From Aphidius gifuensis (lineage: Eukaryota > Arthropoda > Insecta > Hymenoptera > Braconidae), in contig NC_057791.1 in the NCBI RefSeq assembly GCF_014905175.1, positions 24,962,537-25,026,536 of the forward strand: a stretch of DNA of 64,000 nucleotides, read 5' to 3'. Both the position numbers and the translations under genes were made by a program. The notes under the pieces were generated by a model. That model saw nothing but the letters and a program-made list of their open reading frames with translations, had not been told where the DNA came from and ran no database searches. Positions 23,684-36,962 of this stretch are shown in pieces. How positions within the stretch are numbered: position 1 is the first letter of the stretch; each line of letters starts with the position of its first letter.

Positions 23684-26600
23684 CTATTTGTGTTTGACAT
23701 TGACATTGTCAGTAGCCTGTTCAGAACTTGAACAGGATGACTCTGCATTAATGTTTGCACTGCAACGCGTACTCCTTCTGCCATTTGATGAAGAATGTCG
23801 GTATTTATCACCCCTATCTCCTCCATCTATAAAAAAAATACAATAATTATTTATTAAATATATTGATAATAATTAAAAATTAATTATTAGTAAAGCTAGC
23901 TTGAGTTTGAATTTAATTTAATTTACTTACTGGAAAGTGGTGTGTGTACTTCAACTTTAATATTTGCTGTTGCAGTGACCTTTGTTGTAATATGTGGTGT
24001 TGATGTTACTGGTGATGTTTGACTAGATCCAGATGAGTCTGAACCGCCACAATTCTGTTAGTTGAAAAATAAAAAAATAAATAAAACACGTGTTAGAAAA
24101 ATTAATCATGCTTGTTGATAGCTAAAAACAAAAACAACAAAAAAAATATGAATAAATTGATAATTTCATACCTGATTGCCACAAGTTGATGATGTTGTTT
24201 CAATTTTAACTTCTGGTTGTACAATAATACATGATTGTGTATCTTGTGCACTGTTCCAAGAATTTGATTCTTCAGTTATTGTTGTTAATGATGGCTCATT
24301 GTGTAAATTTCTATTGTCAATTTTATGTGGTCTTCTTGGTGGTGCTGGTGGTTTTGAACGTCTTATTTTTGGTGATGGTGGTGGTGTTGGTGTTGATATA
24401 CGATCTGGTTGATCATACGGTATAACTTCAGCACTTGGTCCAATTAATGATAATAAAATTGGAAAAAAAAATAGTCCATTAACAAGACCAATTCCAATTA
24501 AACACAATAAAACAAGGAAAAAATATTTAATGACAAATTCAAATTCTGAAAATGCAAGCATCATAACAGCAATTAGTGTTGTTATTGCACCATGTATTAT
24601 TGGAGCAAACATATGCTCCAGAGCAAGACGTACTCTGCGGTCTCTACCACCGACACTTGTTACAAAACTCTGTAAAAAAGATAAATAAATAAATTAAAAT
24701 AAATTAAATTAAATTAAATTATATTGAAAAATAATAATAAGATAAATAAAAATAAATATACAACTTACCAAACAAATGTGAACATTAAAATGTACAGCAA
24801 TTCCAACACTGACAACAAGTAGTACAGCTGGTACTGCACTTAATTTCATTCCAATAAAACCCATAACACCAAATAACTGTAATACAACACCAGCAAGTGA
24901 TATTACAACTAATAATGCTGCCCAAAAATTTAATAATAATATACCAACAACAGCAAAACTAGCACCAAGTGCAGCAAGTAATGCAATACCTAAACAACTA
25001 CGTAAATCCATATATTGTTCCCAAAATAAAAATGGTATACCAGATGGAAAATTTGGTAATCCACGTTCTTCAAATTTTTCACAAACTTCTCTAACACCAG
25101 ATATTAATTGTGTTATTGAATTTGTATCAGTTAAACGTTGTAAAAAAAATGGCATTTGTGCATATGTTAATGGTGAACTTTTTTTAATAATAAGCTCAAC
25201 ATCACGACGATCATGCATTTGTTCTTTTGGTAATGGACGTAAATTACCTTGTGATGTTTCATATGCAAATGCATCATTTGTTGCCCATGATGTTAAATAA
25301 TTATAAAAACCTCTTGGATTAATAATACCATCATTATCAACAAGACGATTTCTACTAATGAGAAATTTATCAATTGGATTATCAGCATGTCCAGTTTGTA
25401 CTAATAATTTATATGCTAATATTGCATCATCTGTTGCATTTGAACACCATTTTTCTTCATCAATACAACCAGAACGATAATCTTTATCAAATGCATTTTG
25501 TAAATTTTTTAACCAATCACGAAAATACATAAGCCAAAATTTTGGTAAACCACCATCATCATTTTTAATAATATTTTTAATTCTAATAAATGAATCATGA
25601 TATTCATACAATAATTTTTGATTATGTGGATAATCAAAATCACGTCCAGTAACAGCATACATATTAAATACACCAAAATGTTTTGATTGAGCTAATAAAA
25701 ATGCATACTCATCTGAATTACGTGGTACAAGATCAGTCAATTCAAAACCATCAATGACTTTCATTGATTGCCATACACTTGCAGCTAATAAAAATACAAA
25801 TATCAACATACCAAAAAATTTTGTTGCTGAATTTGTAACAAATGGTGCATAATGTTTTGATGCTATTTTAGTTAATGAAAATTTAAACAATAAACAATCA
25901 TCATGATTTTTATTATGACCAGTTAATTTATCCATTTCATTGTTGTTGTTGTTATTGTTATTGTTGTTGTTGTGATAATTATTAATATTGATGTTGTTAC
26001 TTTCAATATCACTGATATTATTACCACCAACCCATGATTCATTATTATCATTGTCATTTGTTAATATTTTCGTTTGTGTTTGTCTTCTATCTGGTGGCAT
26101 TGCTCTTGTTATTGTTTGTTTAGCACGATTATTATTATTATTACTGCTAATATTTTTATTGATTAATCTTAAATTTTTATTATTAGCAATAATATTATCA
26201 TTTAATGCTGGTAAACAACAACATAATATATCTGATCTACCAGAACGTCGACGACGTAAATCAAGACTAACCATTGTTGGAAATACAAGTATTATTGAAC
26301 CAAGATTAAAAAATATCAATATACCAGCTTGTATTGAAAACATTCTTAGTGCTGGTATTGGTATTAATGATGCAGCAAAAAATGCTAATCCAACACATGA
26401 ACTTTTTAATATTACAGATAAACCAGTACGTTTTAATACAATACCAGTTTGTTCAGAGCTTGGTATATTTTTAATATCCAGCTCAGCATAGGTGTGTGTC
26501 AATAAAAACATATCATGTAGCCCAAGACCAAGTGCTAAAAATGGTATTATTTGTGTTGTTATTGCATTGAATGGTATACCTAGTAGAGCACAAAAACCAA

Positions 26601-29600
26601 GACCAGCAACAACACTTGCGCATGTTAGCAATACACCACCAATGGCAACACTTGATTGTGATTTAATTGAATCATTACAACGAAATAATGCAATGCCGGC
26701 ATAGAGTAACATGAAACCACAACCAATTGATATATTTTTAACAGATACTTTACTATAACTACCCAATATATCATTCATTGTTGTTGTACTAAATGTATAC
26801 ATGTTATACATTGATAAACCACGATTTGCATTCATTTGTTTTTTAACTGAATTTGTAAATGCACGTTGCCATGTTTGTAATACATGTGATGCTTTTTCTT
26901 GTGACCAATCGATATCTTGAGTTCTATAATCTTTATCATAACGTTCATAAAATTCACGTTCACCATTTAATTGTACAATTGATTGTAAACCAGATGCTCT
27001 TGTTAAACTACCACTTTTATTACGTTTAACACCACCAACTAGTAATTCTTCTGGCCAATGCATATAATTTGCTGCAAATCCATAACAACCACCAGCTAAT
27101 TCTGTCCCAACATCTGGTAACTGAAACAAATTAATTCATCAATTATTAATTAACGAAATTTTAAATGTCTTTTTTTAAAACTCAGCAGAGAAATAAAATG
27201 AATCTTATTGTTTAGTTGTGACCTCGGTTATTTCTTTATATATGTATATAAAAAAAAAAGGGACGAACATGAAAAAGATAGGAGAAAGAGGCAGCTGTTA
27301 GATGACTTTATCCACACCCAGACTAAAATGCAATTCTGGTTATATATTGTACTGGCCCCTAAAGCTAAAAGATATATAACTAACGAGCAGGTGCAACCAT
27401 ACTCAAATGGACCTCAGAAGTCAACGTTTTTTTTTTTTTTTTTTTTTATATTCTCTTTTGTTTTTTTTTTTATTTCTTTTTCTTGTATAGCCGATGTAAT
27501 ATTTTGGAAAAATCATCATAAGGATGGCGCCTCCAAAAAAAAAAAAAAAAAAAAAAGAGAATGATCAATTTACTTGATAAATTTTATACATATATATTTT
27601 CTTTTTTTTTTTTATGCTTCAGCCAGTATAGGTAAAAAATAAAAAAAAAATAAAAATGCAAAGTGGCCTGAAGGATGGTTGCAAGTAACGCCAGGACCAT
27701 TAAGTGCAATTACGCTAAGTATGGTATGAAGCATGCAAGTAACGCAAAAAATAATAAACATTAAGAAAATAAAAATGAAAATGTTAATGATGAAAATAAA
27801 TACAAATGACATATTAATTGATTAAAGTTGTATTAATAAATGCAACTGCATCCGGTTGCATTATAAATTGATGAAAATAAAAAAACAATTATAAATATTT
27901 AAAAAATGAATAAACTAGTTGCAGAAGAAGAAAATTAACTGATGCATTATGAAAGCGTTGACTTGTAATTGAGAAAAAAAAAATAAAAAAATCCAGGCTG
28001 AATATGCATTGTAATAAATGTCGAAAGATTTTTAAAAAAAAATTAAAAAAAATTTTACATTGCGTATATGTTAATAATGACTGTAAAATGATGGGTTGAT
28101 AATATGCCGGCGGTGTGTTATGCTCCAACAAATTCAAAAAAAAAATGAAACAATTTTTTTTACATTTTTTAAATTTGACCACCGGCGTTGACCAATAATG
28201 ACGCGATTTTATTATTTTATAATTTTACCCGCGCGCAGTTTCAATACCACCACGTGACTTGCATTGAATAATTATATATTTTATTTTTTTAATTTTTCAT
28301 TCACGTACTTGTTAACATTTTATAAATATATATATAATATTTTAATTTTCGTTGAGGCAACATTAAAGAGTTTCATGTGAATAATTTGATTTATGATTTT
28401 TGTTTGTAAAATATTTTTAATATTATTATTTATTCTTACCGATTTTGAGAGTTTATTTGGTGCTGTATCTGGACAAGCTGGATCATAAGGATCCAAGCAT
28501 GGTTTTGTTTGATATCCATTTGTTACACCAGCACGTTTCATGTAGTCTTCAAGTAATTCAAATGGAAATGAATAACCGGCATTTTTCATTTGATGTAATA
28601 TTTCTGTTGGATTTAAACTTGTCCAACGAATATACTGTGAATGTTTTGGTCCACTATAGAAAATAATTAATCAATATATATATTTATTATTTGTTTTAAT
28701 TTTTAATTATAATAAACTTACGGTATTGCTACAGCATAATCTATGAGTTTACTTCCTTCCCAAAAACAATCAAGTGGTGTCATGATTGCACATGGAACTA
28801 TTTTTGTAAACATCTGTAAATGATAAAAATAATAATGTTACTTTTTTTATATACATATATATTTATAAAGCTATAATATATACATTTTTACAAGCATCGT
28901 TGTATTAAAGTTACAAAAAAAAAAAAAATCAACGAGAAGTAGACCACCCGTGAGTTCGATGAATAGATCGTTACGTCGATTTTTATTTTTTATCCTACTA
29001 TATACTACTCACAGGATTTTTTTATTTTTTTATTCTTTTTCAACAGAGATCCTGTATATAGATTAAATTTCCCATATTCTACGAAAATTTTTATTTTTTT
29101 TTTTTCTAGTTTGACTAGACGCATTTTATATATTGAAATGTCATAAAATAAAAAAATAAAAAACATTAATTTATAACTTGAAATATTTTACGATATTTAT
29201 AATAAAAAAAAAAATTAATAAAATATTTTTAAAAAATTACCTCGGCAACAACACCTTCGAAAATTGGCATTGCTGGTGTATGACACATGTCTCTTAATGT
29301 CCAAGTGCTGTAAAATTAAAAAATTGCAAATTATAAATATTATGAGAATATTTTGTTGATAATTTTTTTTATAAATAAAATGATATTTACACGTCAAAAA
29401 GTTGAACCTCAGTTTCAATGGCAGTAGTAAGAATATTTAAATGTTCAATAAGTGCATTTGGATTTAATAAATTTGCACCAGAATATTTTGGTGTTTGAAT
29501 AACCAATTGATGTGTTGATGGTACTTCACCAAGTACCTCAATTGTATACTCCAATTCTTTTTCCAATCTTCCACCTTCTGTAATCATAAAAATACCATCA

Positions 29601-32600
29601 AATATATATTAACTTGTAAATTAAGTCATTTTTCAAATAACAATAATAATTGAGTTGTATATAGTTCCAGGTGTTCTCAACCGGTCCAAAAATCATTCCC
29701 CCAACATATTCACTTTGATACATCAACAAAACGAGTTGAGTTACCTCGTTCATATGTCCGCGGGTGGTCTACAGATATCAGACACACTTTTATATACCTA
29801 TATAAAAATAATAATAACAACAAACATCCAATAGTTACAACAATTTCAAAAAGCTTTTCTAAATTTTCTTGACAACATCTTCATCTTCAAGAAAATCAAC
29901 TGAATAATATAATAAATAAATAAAAATTGAAATGATAAATGAAAGAGTCAATGGGATCCACGTGTTGTCTCCTTTTTCTTCTTGTAATAAATAAAAAAAA
30001 AAATCAAGAATCTATATGGGTAATAATATGAAGAAGAAAAGACCGGATGAATCAGCCTGTAGAATGCGGGCGCATATATAGTTATAAATATTTTTTGAAT
30101 TTTTTAAATTTCAATTCTTGATGATATTCTCTTGATGATTGTCATAAAGACACAGTGCTTTTTTTCCAACACATCATCAAGATATAAAATAAACAAGTGA
30201 GAAACCCACAAGTACAAATAATATTTATGTAAAAAAATAATAAATGTTTTTATATTGCACACAAACACTGCAAGCATGCGCGTATTTAAACATTAAAATA
30301 AAACGAATTATATATTAAGAAAAGTAGTGGTAAGTATATAAAAATATATCTTGATTTATCGATGGTTCGAGCTGTGTAATTATTTGTCCTATGTCTTTGT
30401 TGCACACACATACATTATATTTTAATGTTCAAGTGTTTTGAATTGAGTGAGGACAATGTTTTTAAGTATTATTTTATTTTATTTATTTATTTATTTATTA
30501 TGTATATATACAACCTTCCGGCTACTGTTTTATATATTACATTTCAAGATGATATATTTATTTTTTATTATTATTTTTTAAATTGTTTTTTTTTTAATGA
30601 GAGAAAATTTTATTGACGCGCTCTACTGATCTTTGCGGAGTAACAGCGGATATTGATACTCGTTCAATGATTTTTACCAAGAAAATATTTATTTTTTATT
30701 TGAAATAATAATTATATTGTTTTTTTTTTAATTTACTTTTATTTTTTTTTTTTGATGCTAACGGAAATGAGAGCTGAGATATATTTTCAAGTGGATTTTT
30801 TAAAACAGTGTTGAGTTACAGTTTTTTTTTTTTTGAAGTATATACTTCCGTATTTTTTTAAAATTATATGAATTCAATCTTTGAAAATTATTATAGGCGG
30901 ATGACTGTTAAAGTGACTGACAGTTTTAATGAAAAATTTTCTGTATAAATTTGAGGAAAAAAATAATATATATACATATGTGTCGACAGTTTTCGTGTGA
31001 AAATAAAAACCACGTGTTTTTTTTTTTTGATTTTCAATATCTAGTATGTAGTTTTTGTGTTTTTTTTTTCTTTTGATATTTTCCGGCATGTATTTTTCAT
31101 CATAGTGGCGACATGCATTGATGACATTTCCCTTTAAATCATATCTCAACCTACATAGTTGCTTACATATCCGGTTTACTCTCAATATGGCGATATAAAA
31201 AAATATTTTTTCATCTTGTATATTTCCTTGTGGCTTTAAAAAAATTAATTTGTCCATAGTGAAAGTTGTGTTTTTTATTAACAAAATATAACAGTTTTAC
31301 GAAAAAAAAAAAATAAATAAAAAAATTTATACTATGAGAACCACTGATAGAAATACATATATAATATTATCATTTTTAAAACAAAAAATTATAATTAGTC
31401 AATTAAAACTATCGCGGCAATAAGAGAGATAGAAAAAAAAAAAATCTAATTTAGAAATTTTCTTGAGGTTGATAGGTCTATCGATAAATACATACATCAA
31501 GTTATAAAAAAAACGAGTCTCAAAAAGTTGGATAGAAAAATGAAAAATCTTGATGATATTTTTATAAAAATTTTACTGGTTGGTTGGTTGGTTGGCTAGC
31601 TGAAGCTATACATAGTTGGTTGTTGTTCTTCTGGGTTGGTCGTCGTCAGACATGGGCCTTTGGCATGCATAAGGCCCACCGTTGAACGCTTCGCCGACTG
31701 TTCGACTCTCTGGCGCACCATGAACTCACAACCGGGCCACCCACTAAGACCATTCACCGGAACCGAACCCCATCCAATCCCGGTGGTGCTCATGCGCTCT
31801 CTATCACGAAGCCTTGAAATTTTTATTTTTCATTTTGACCCTACCTCTCTTATTGCTCCTTTTTTTTTTTTTTCATTAATTTTTCTTCAATTATTTGATT
31901 TTTTTTTCTTTTTTTATTTTTCGAAATATCGAAATAATTTCTTTGGAGAAATTTTACTGGGAAGTAAAAAATAAACATATATATTAATAAATTCATATTT
32001 TTATGAATGAAACAAATTATTAGGTCTGTTGTTGATGATGATGATGATGATGACGACGACGACGACGACTATTACCAAGACGACAACGACTATACGCTAT
32101 TTTTCTTGACTTTTATCCCCGCTGGGGTCTTACAAAGCAAAGCCACACATTTTTTTTTATCTTTATTCAATGCTTGTATATATAAATTTATCTATCCTTT
32201 TTCATTTATAATTTTTATCCTCTACCATTTCACGGTATATAATGGTTACATCTCTGTCGGTACCATTCAAGCCATGGGGGCCCTAATGAAGATGTAACCA
32301 GTCGTTCGGGACGGCCCCTCGTGCATGATCGTGTCTTCATTTTATATATATATATTTTTTTTCGTTCTTATTCCTTTTTATACTTTTTCATCTTCATCTT
32401 CAGCTTTTTTTTTTTTATAGTGTATAGTAGGTTTTATAGTTTGTGTGTGTATGTATGTCTGCACTTTGGTTGATGTCTCTTTTTCCTTTATATATTATTT
32501 TTATCCTTATTCAACAAATGTATTAAGAGTGAATAAAAAATATTACAGCCGGTGTGGGCTTTCCCTTTGCCGTTCAATGTACCACTATATCTATATGTAT

Positions 32601-35600
32601 ATAATATATAACCATCCACAAAAGGAAGAACCGAGGTTGATTGGCGCGCGCGTCGAGACGTTCATTACCCTTGCAACAGTATTTTTCACAATTTTATTTT
32701 ATTATCACGAGCAATGTATATCAAAACAAACCACTACATAAACAATTGTTTTTTATTTTTTTTCCATCACTTAAACTTTATTTATAAATTAAATTTAAAT
32801 TGGATAATTTAATCTATAGAAATTGTTCATTTTATTATAGATATTTCGAATTTTTTAAAATTTTCGAAATTTGATTTTTCCTTCGATGAAGTATATATTT
32901 ATTTGGGGAAATGAAAATTCGTGGCAGTAAAATGCCGGCATTTGGTTGTAAAGCGGTAAATTCGTAGAATTGATGCCTATAAGCTATTCTAGGTTCTTAG
33001 AGGTGGGACAACCAGAGCAAAATGAAAAAAAAAAAACATATTTTATCCCATATTTTCTACTCTTTATATGGTTTTTCATTTAAAAATTTTTATACATAAA
33101 AATTCACGATAAAATAACATCAAAAGAAATGATATATAGATCACAAGAATTTATTTTTTTCTATTTCTCTTTTATCCAAAAAAAAGAAATATATATATCA
33201 AATAATTTAATGAAATTTTAAGAATTATAAATTCTTTTTTTGTGCTTTTTTTTTTATATACTTTAGTTTTGTGAGTTTAAAAATTTTTTTTTGGTCGTCG
33301 CTGACGTTGAGAATAACGCACGAGCTAAATATATATGTATAAATAAGCCCACCCAACATGCGACTAATGCACAACGACACAAAAGTACCGAGATATATAT
33401 TTGATATTATTATTATTATTGTTATATTTAACAACTTATTTAATGTTATAAAGATTAAATTAAAATATATATTTACCTTGTATCCATAGTTGTTCTACCT
33501 TGGTATGAACTTGACCAGATTTAAGAGCAACAATAAATGTTGCAAGTACAATAATAGCAACAAATATTACTTTTCCAGCATGTCGTTGTAAAAAATATCC
33601 CAATTGACTAAGTTCATCTTGAAGACTAGCTCTAATCCATACTGCTGATCTTTGACCCTCAGCTTTTCCCTAAAAATAAAACATTATAATAATTTGAATA
33701 TATATAAGTAAATGCGCAAGAAGACGTGCAGCAAGTAAGTAGTTTAAGTGGCTTGCAAGTTGAAATAATAATGTGTGTGTGTGGAGGCTACATACACTGC
33801 ATATGAAGAAATAATATTTTTTAAAAAATAAATAAAGTTGTTATTTTATATAATAATATGTATGGAGTTTATGGAGGACAAGAATAAGAAAAAATATATA
33901 TAAAAATAAGGCCAGTAATATTGCGAGAGAACGGCAACGTTGCGCACTCACTCAGGCCTGGTGGCCACACTGACAATATGCCTGGTGGACCACCCGCAAC
34001 AATACCTATCTTTCCTGTCCTGTGAGTGAGGAAGAAAAGGAGTCAGACACGAATGAAAGGATATAAGGCTCTTTCACTTGCTTCATCTTTTTTTATTCCT
34101 TTTAAATTCATTCGTTTTTTTTCTTTTTTATGTATTTCTCTTTTTTTTTTTTTTGCTGCTGATGTTGCTGCTGCTGTTGATGCTGCTGTTGATGGTCAGA
34201 CTCCAGAGCAAAATTAAGACATTCGAGGGCTTGAAATCTTTCATGGTTGCGAGGATAAGTGTTGAGATTTTTTACAGTTAATCTTTTTTTTTTTTTTATT
34301 TTTTTTAATGGTCAAGTATAATATTATAATATATAAAGAAACATGGGTTTTATAGATACATTGTTTTACTACTTGTTTATCCTAGTTAAATTATGTTAAC
34401 AAAAAAAAAAAACAACTTAAAGGACATAGGTATATGTAAAGCTAAAAAAGATATGTATATGAAAACGCGGATTACATGAGGACTACTTGGGTATCTTGAG
34501 AGTTCGGTAGCAGACATATCAAATGACAAATTTTTCCAGTCAATTAAACACAAGTGTCAGGAGAATGAATCGTATATGATTTGTGATGATGATGATGATG
34601 AAGAAAAAAGGGTATATAATTCGGTAGTAATATGGTAAGCCTCATTTTTTTTTTTTTCTTTTTTTTTTTATATGGTAACATTATATCTCTATGGTATTTT
34701 ATGACAATCATCTATCTATTTAATAAATTAATATTTTAACATGTATATTATCGGAAATAATAAAGCGATGATAAATTTTATTAAATTATTTTTAGGGAAA
34801 AAATGATTGGCCAAGTAGAAGAGGTGCTTCATAGGTCAGACGTGATAATTTTAAATGTTAAATTAAATATTAATATGCAACACAGTAGTTGATTAATAAA
34901 ATAAATAAAAACACTCTTATTATTTAAATTAAATTATTTTAAAAAAGCGCATATTTTTAATAAATTTTATTGTTATTATGTTTTAATAATTTTATTAACA
35001 TATTTTAATAGTTTTTAAAATGTGCGAGGGTTTTTTTTTATATAATAAACGGATTTAAAAATTTTTAAGATTACAGAGATATAACAGGATCGTGTGTCAA
35101 ATCAGGGTGGTCTTGTAAAAGATCTCGCAAAATTTCCAGATAACACACACACACACACACACACACACAGGCAGACGACAGTGAAATCAAGAAATATTTT
35201 AGGGTTTTTTTTTTTAAATTTTTAAATATTTATTATATATATTTTTTAATAATTCTTTTGTTGTCAAGTTATGAGAGGATACTGAGGATAATTACAGTAG
35301 CCAAGATTTTGGTTCTTTGATGGCTGGATAAAGTCGTCAACGACGGCCAATTGAGATGTCCCAAGTCAGTTGGGTCTTTTTATCCTTTTCTCTTCTTTCT
35401 TCGCAACACACACACACGCACACACAACACACGACAGGTATTTTATTATTATTATTATTATTTTTTAAAATTTATTTTCAGTGGCGGCGCGGCAACGATG
35501 ACGACGAGGACGAGGACGACGACTACTACTACTACGATGATGATGATGATGATGATGATGATGTTGTGGAGGAGGAGGAAAAGGAAGAGTACGAGAGAAA

Positions 35601-36962
35601 AAGGATCAAGAGGAAAAAAAAAAAAATGGGAATCGCCACACGCAAAAGATGAAAGAAATTTTTGCGCTATTGTAAAATTTTCACGTCTTCTTGAGATATA
35701 TATATGTTTTCCGAAAGGAAAATAAATTGGTCTACCTTTTTTCTTTTACCTTCTAATTAGCCGAAAAAAGAAACGATTTAGAAAAGTCTACAATATAAAT
35801 AGTATATGATAATTAATCTATCAAGCTTATCTTTTAAATTCAATAATTCAAGATGTGAGTATTAGAAGGAATTTTAATTGGTGTCTTTATTAACACAAGT
35901 TTTGGAATTCACTGACACTAGCTAAACGTAAATTCAAGGGCTTTATTTCCCAACAGATCCAGCCATCAGCAGGGAAACAAAAAAAAGTTTAAAATATATA
36001 TATATATATATAAAATAAAAATTCCAAGAATGGTCTCATTCGAAAGGAAAAAAAAAAAAAGCTATATATATTTGAAGAAGAAGAGGATGATGATGATGGT
36101 GATGATGATGCTGTAGAAGAAGAAGAATAAAAAAGAATAAAAATAAGGTATACTGTAAAAGAGATGCATGCATTTCTTTGCGTTTTGTTCCGCTCGATAA
36201 ATAGTCGGCACATTTTCACAAAAGCAACCAAATAATACTACCATTATCATCGTAAAGAATTGAGACATTTAAAAAATTAAATATACAAAAGGTAAAAATT
36301 TGCTTGGGGTATATAATGATGACTATTTTATCTTGCCACACATACTCTCTTTCTAATAAACACCTAACAAATAATAACAATAATAATAAACATCATTGAG
36401 ATGTAATTTTATTTCTTGTATAAAAGACAGTCTTATGGACCACCTACGTGTGTGAAAGTTAGCAGAAATAAATTAATAAAATATATACATACATGTGCAT
36501 ATAATATTTTATAACTGGATAAATATTTCATGATGATGATGATGATGGGATCCATTTGATAAATTTAATGGTAAAAAAATATTTAAAAAAAGAGAAAGAT
36601 ATACTTGTGATGGTAAAAATGTCATGTAAAATCATCGCAACAAGTAACATCATCATCATCATCATCAATACTATATAAATATACATATGTAGGTATATTT
36701 ATAAATACCAAAAAATTACCTTTTCAAGTTGATCAAGAGCAATTGCAGCATCAGTCCAACTTGGCCTGATGTATAAATCCGATTCATGTCGTAATCTATT
36801 TTCTTCATTTTTAATTTTATCATTATTATTTATTCTTTCATCTTCATCATTGACATTTTCCATATATTGTTGTTGTTGTTGTTCTTGTTGTTGTTGACGA
36901 TGATGATAATTTTGTGATGGGCGTCCCGCTAGGATCCCTGTAGGACCGGAAGCTGAAACCAT
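23684..36962 (-). CDS. ptc: Patched, Hedgehog receptor (12-TM, sterol-sensing domain)
   Basis: Ten exons: 36962-36720, 33669-33477, 29577-29391, 29307-29241, 28813-28722, 28653-28440, 27120-24769, 24669-24172, 24054-23931 and 23826-23684; all phases agree; 1370 residues. Patched represses Smoothened until Hedgehog binds. Exon 1 has the diagnostic SDLYIRPSWTDAAIALDQLEKGKA. Exon 2 holds TM1. Exons 3-6 form extracellular loop 1 (LWIQEGGRLEKEL, TPLDCFWEG, KPCLDPYDPACPDTAPNK). The large exon 7 carries MHWPEELLVGG, the sterol-sensing TM2-6, an Asn-rich cytoplasmic loop (about 640-731), TM7, loop 2 (PFLFWEQYM) and TM8-10. Exon 8 ends the second TM block and starts the tail (YDQPDRISTPTPPPSP, EPSLTTITEES). 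Exon 9 has KVTATANIKVE. TM4 reads GLGLHDMF. The tail is short, with no PPxY motif. The gene is a direct Hedgehog target in flies, in keeping with nearby Ci-type sites. Confidence 0.96.
28942..28950 (+). promoter_or_regulatory. Ci/Gli-like site (8 of 9) in patched intron
   Basis: GACCACCCG, one base from the Ci/Gli consensus GACCACCCA, in the intron at 28814-29240. The flanks (AGAAGTA...TGAGTTCGATG) are richer in G/C than the surroundings. Confidence 0.45.
29578..33476 (-). other. Long patched intron 2 with G/C-rich islands
   Basis: No exon or nested gene is seen in 3.9 kb. Islands of mixed composition interrupt the A/T-rich background at about 29660-29780, 31610-31815, 32235-32340 and 32540-32660. 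They contain Ci-like sites at 29761-29769 (CGGGTGGTC), 31735-31743 (GGCCACCCA) and 33347-33355 (GCCCACCCA). Intronic enhancers of patched are the simplest reading. Confidence 0.5.
29761..29769 (-). promoter_or_regulatory. Ci/Gli-like site (8 of 9) in patched intron 2
   Basis: CGGGTGGTC on the + strand is GACCACCCG on the - strand, the same variant as at 28942 and 33988. It lies 3' of TATGTCCG in a G/C-richer patch. Confidence 0.45.
33670..36719 (-). other. Patched intron 1 with Ci-like sites and simple repeats
   Basis: No exon is seen. A G/C-rich patch at about 33930-34030 holds GACCACCCG (33988-33996). GACCACCTA lies at 36438-36446. Simple repeats include (AC)n at 35143-35169, GAT/GAC triplets at 35497-35562, and GATGAT runs near 34581 and 36532. 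First-intron enhancers of patched are plausible. Confidence 0.5.
33988..33996 (+). promoter_or_regulatory. Ci/Gli-like site (8 of 9) in patched intron 1
   Basis: GACCACCCG preceded by GGTG, within a conserved-looking patch containing ACGGCAACGTTGCGC and GGCCTGGTGGCCAC. It is the third intronic copy of exactly this variant. Confidence 0.45.

Noticed and set aside
25988..26704. Long open frames on the + strand opposite patched
   Set aside because: Mirror images of the patched transmembrane coding sequence; hydrophobic composition comes from the antisense of patched codons.
35497..35652. Acidic open frame rich in Asp/Glu/Tyr
   Set aside because: Generated by GAC/GAT/TAC triplet repeats inside patched intron 1; no splice model and no homology-like motifs.
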